Below, in pieces: positions 34,792 to 35,825 of a stretch of DNA of 35,825 nt. A program made the translations under genes and the position numbers. Origin of the DNA: an uncultured Lentisphaeria bacterium (lineage in GTDB: Bacteria > Verrucomicrobiota > Lentisphaeria > Victivallales > Victivallaceae); contig CASFVA010000074.1 in NCBI GenBank assembly GCA_949298075.1, forward strand, positions 1 to 35,825, given 5' to 3'. Positions within the stretch are counted from its first letter, which is position 1, and each line of letters starts with the position of its first letter. Under the pieces are notes generated by a model that was given only the letters and a program-made list of their open reading frames with translations, was not told where the DNA came from and did no database searches.

Positions 34792-35747
34792 AAAAACATT
34801 TTTCCATTGCAGCGGTCGTTCTGGCCGCCGCCGCGGCACTTTTCCTTTCCGCCTGCGGTAAAACTGATTCCGGCAAGCAGAAAATCGGGATATCCATCCC
34901 CAGCGCCGACCACGGCTGGACCGGAGGTGTGGTATTCTGGGCCAAGCAGGCCAAGCAGGATATCGAGGCCGCTCATCCCGACATTGAAGTGCTGATTTCA
35001 GCGGCGGCCGATTCCGCCAGTCAGGTCAACGGCATTGAGAACCTGCTGATCCGCGGCATCGACGCCCTGGTGGTCCTGCCGCACGAACCGGCCCCGCTCA
35101 CCGGCATCTGCGAAAAAGTTGCCCAATCCGGCAAAAAACTGATCGTGGTTGACCGCGGTCTCGCCCGGCCGGTGGAAGATCTCGCGGTGGTCGGCGACAA
35201 TCCCGGCATGGGTCGGGCGGCGGCCGAAGTCATTGCCGCCGAACTTGGCGGACGGGGCAACATTGTGCTGATGCAGGGGGTGCTCTGCCAGGTCAATACA
35301 GAGCGGGTGGAGGCTTTCAAGGCGGTAATTGCCCGTTATCCCGGGCTGAAAATACTTGATGACGGCGTTTCCGACTGGAAAACCGAACAGGGGTTGCGCC
35401 TGATGGAAAATTATCTTCAGAAATACCCGGTAATCGACGCAGTCTGGACCGGAGACGACGACGTGCTCCTCGGAGCACTCAAGGCCTATGAGGAATCAAA
35501 ACGCAAGGACGTCAAACTCTTCATCGGCGGCGGCGGCAGCAAGGCGATTATCCGGAAGATTCTGGATAAGGACCCCCTGGTCCGGCAAACCGTCACCTAT
35601 CCCCCCCGCATGATCTACTCGGCAGCCGAGGAAGCCGTCAAATTGCTGAAGGGTTCTGTCCCGGCCGACAAGCGCATGGTAATCAAAGCCGAGGTTGTCG
35701 ACCGCTCCAACGCCGCGGCCAACTACTATCCGGATTCGGCCTACTGA
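34788..35747 (+). CDS. Sugar-binding lipoprotein of the ABC transporter (RbsB-type)
   Basis: The 319-aa protein starts with a lipoprotein signal peptide ending in the lipobox LSAC, so Cys23 should be lipidated. The mature part is a periplasmic-binding-protein fold of the ribose class (Peripla_BP_4): GISIPSADHGWTGGVVFWA, GIDALVVLPHEP, KKLIVVDRGL, VVGDNPGMGRAAAEVI and DAVWTGDDDVLLGAL, with D-R-G and D-D-D positions typical of sugar contacts. Its position after rhaB suggests rhamnose or another deoxy-sugar as ligand, but this is inference. An AAGGAGG ribosome binding site precedes the ATG, which overlaps the permease stop. Confidence 0.94.
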   Translation: MKKHFSIAAVVLAAAAALFLSACGKTDSGKQKIGISIPSADHGWTGGVVFWAKQAKQDIEAAHPDIEVLISAAADSASQVNGIENLLIRGIDALVVLPHEPAPLTGICEKVAQSGKKLIVVDRGLARPVEDLAVVGDNPGMGRAAAEVIAAELGGRGNIVLMQGVLCQVNTERVEAFKAVIARYPGLKILDDGVSDWKTEQGLRLMENYLQKYPVIDAVWTGDDDVLLGALKAYEESKRKDVKLFIGGGGSKAIIRKILDKDPLVRQTVTYPPRMIYSAAEEAVKLLKGSVPADKRMVIKAEVVDRSNAAANYYPDSAY

Positions 35748-35765
35748 TTCTGCCATGGCGGAATT

Positions 35766-35786
35766 CGGCACCCGGGGTAGGTGCTG
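35766..35786. terminator. Hairpin after the binding-protein gene
   Basis: CGGCACC (35766-35772) pairs with GGTGCTG (35780-35786), one G-T pair included, across a 7-nt loop, 19 nt after the stop codon. No T-run follows, so it may be an attenuator or a 3'-end stabiliser. Confidence 0.3.
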
Positions 35787-35825
35787 CGGCTCTGAAGCAT
35801 GGAATGATTTTGCGGCCGGATCGGA

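Noticed and set aside
35804..35825. Start of a next gene at the right edge
   Set aside because: The ATG at 35804 stays open for only seven codons to the window end and has no clear ribosome binding site, so it cannot be supported.

Overview
The window looks like chromosomal DNA from a GC-rich Gram-negative bacterium, most likely of the Planctomycetes-Verrucomicrobia-Chlamydiae group and perhaps Lentisphaerota (Victivallales-like). This placement is an inference. It rests on a full recC-recB-recD operon, an O-antigen ligase and lipoprotein (cell-envelope functions), a HisA of the eukaryotic HIS6 type, a RicT/PSP1 protein and a rhamnulokinase. I saw no rRNA, tRNA, insertion sequence, prophage or CRISPR array. 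The window reads as a continuous, densely packed core and metabolic region.

Layout. Positions 1-1839 (minus) hold a TPR protein and, downstream of it, the N-terminal part of a disordered Ala/Pro-rich protein with a duplicated motif. Positions 2164-11379 (plus) hold a YihX-like HAD hydrolase followed by recC, recB and recD, with 4-bp ATGA overlaps between the rec genes. Positions 11443-14057 (minus) hold purU overlapping an O-antigen-ligase family gene. Positions 14281-15813 (plus) encode a divergent MurC-like Mur ligase. Its 3' end converges on clpB (15912-18485, minus), which has a clear intrinsic terminator. Positions 18645-22748 (plus) carry a SpoU/TrmH RNA methyltransferase, a tandem-ACT protein, a polytopic membrane protein and ricT, and ricT overlaps a membrane protein with an HExxH motif (22723-23649). 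A nitroreductase follows behind a structured leader.

The last 11.4 kb (24328-35747) is a run of plus-strand genes: an unrecognised protein coupled to a hexose-6-phosphate mutarotase-like enzyme, HIS6-type hisA, a class I DAHP synthase, rhaB, an orphan family-5 solute-binding protein, a PPK2 polyphosphate kinase, and a ribose-type sugar ABC transporter (ATPase, permease, lipoprotein). From rhaB to the end, every junction is the same 4-bp ATGA overlap, so these six genes are almost certainly one transcript that links sugar uptake, sugar phosphorylation and polyphosphate-driven nucleotide phosphorylation.

Regulatory signal. Eight intergenic or gene-edge sites share a sigma70-like architecture: a TTGAAA/TTGACA-type -35, a 16-17-nt spacer, and a TATATT/TATTTT-type -10. 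They delimit the transcription units listed above. Where a long upstream reading frame exists (TPR gene, HAD, recC, purU, clpB, the RNA methyltransferase, the DAHP synthase, the family-5 SBP), I moved the start to the one supported by family length, ribosome binding site or overlap.
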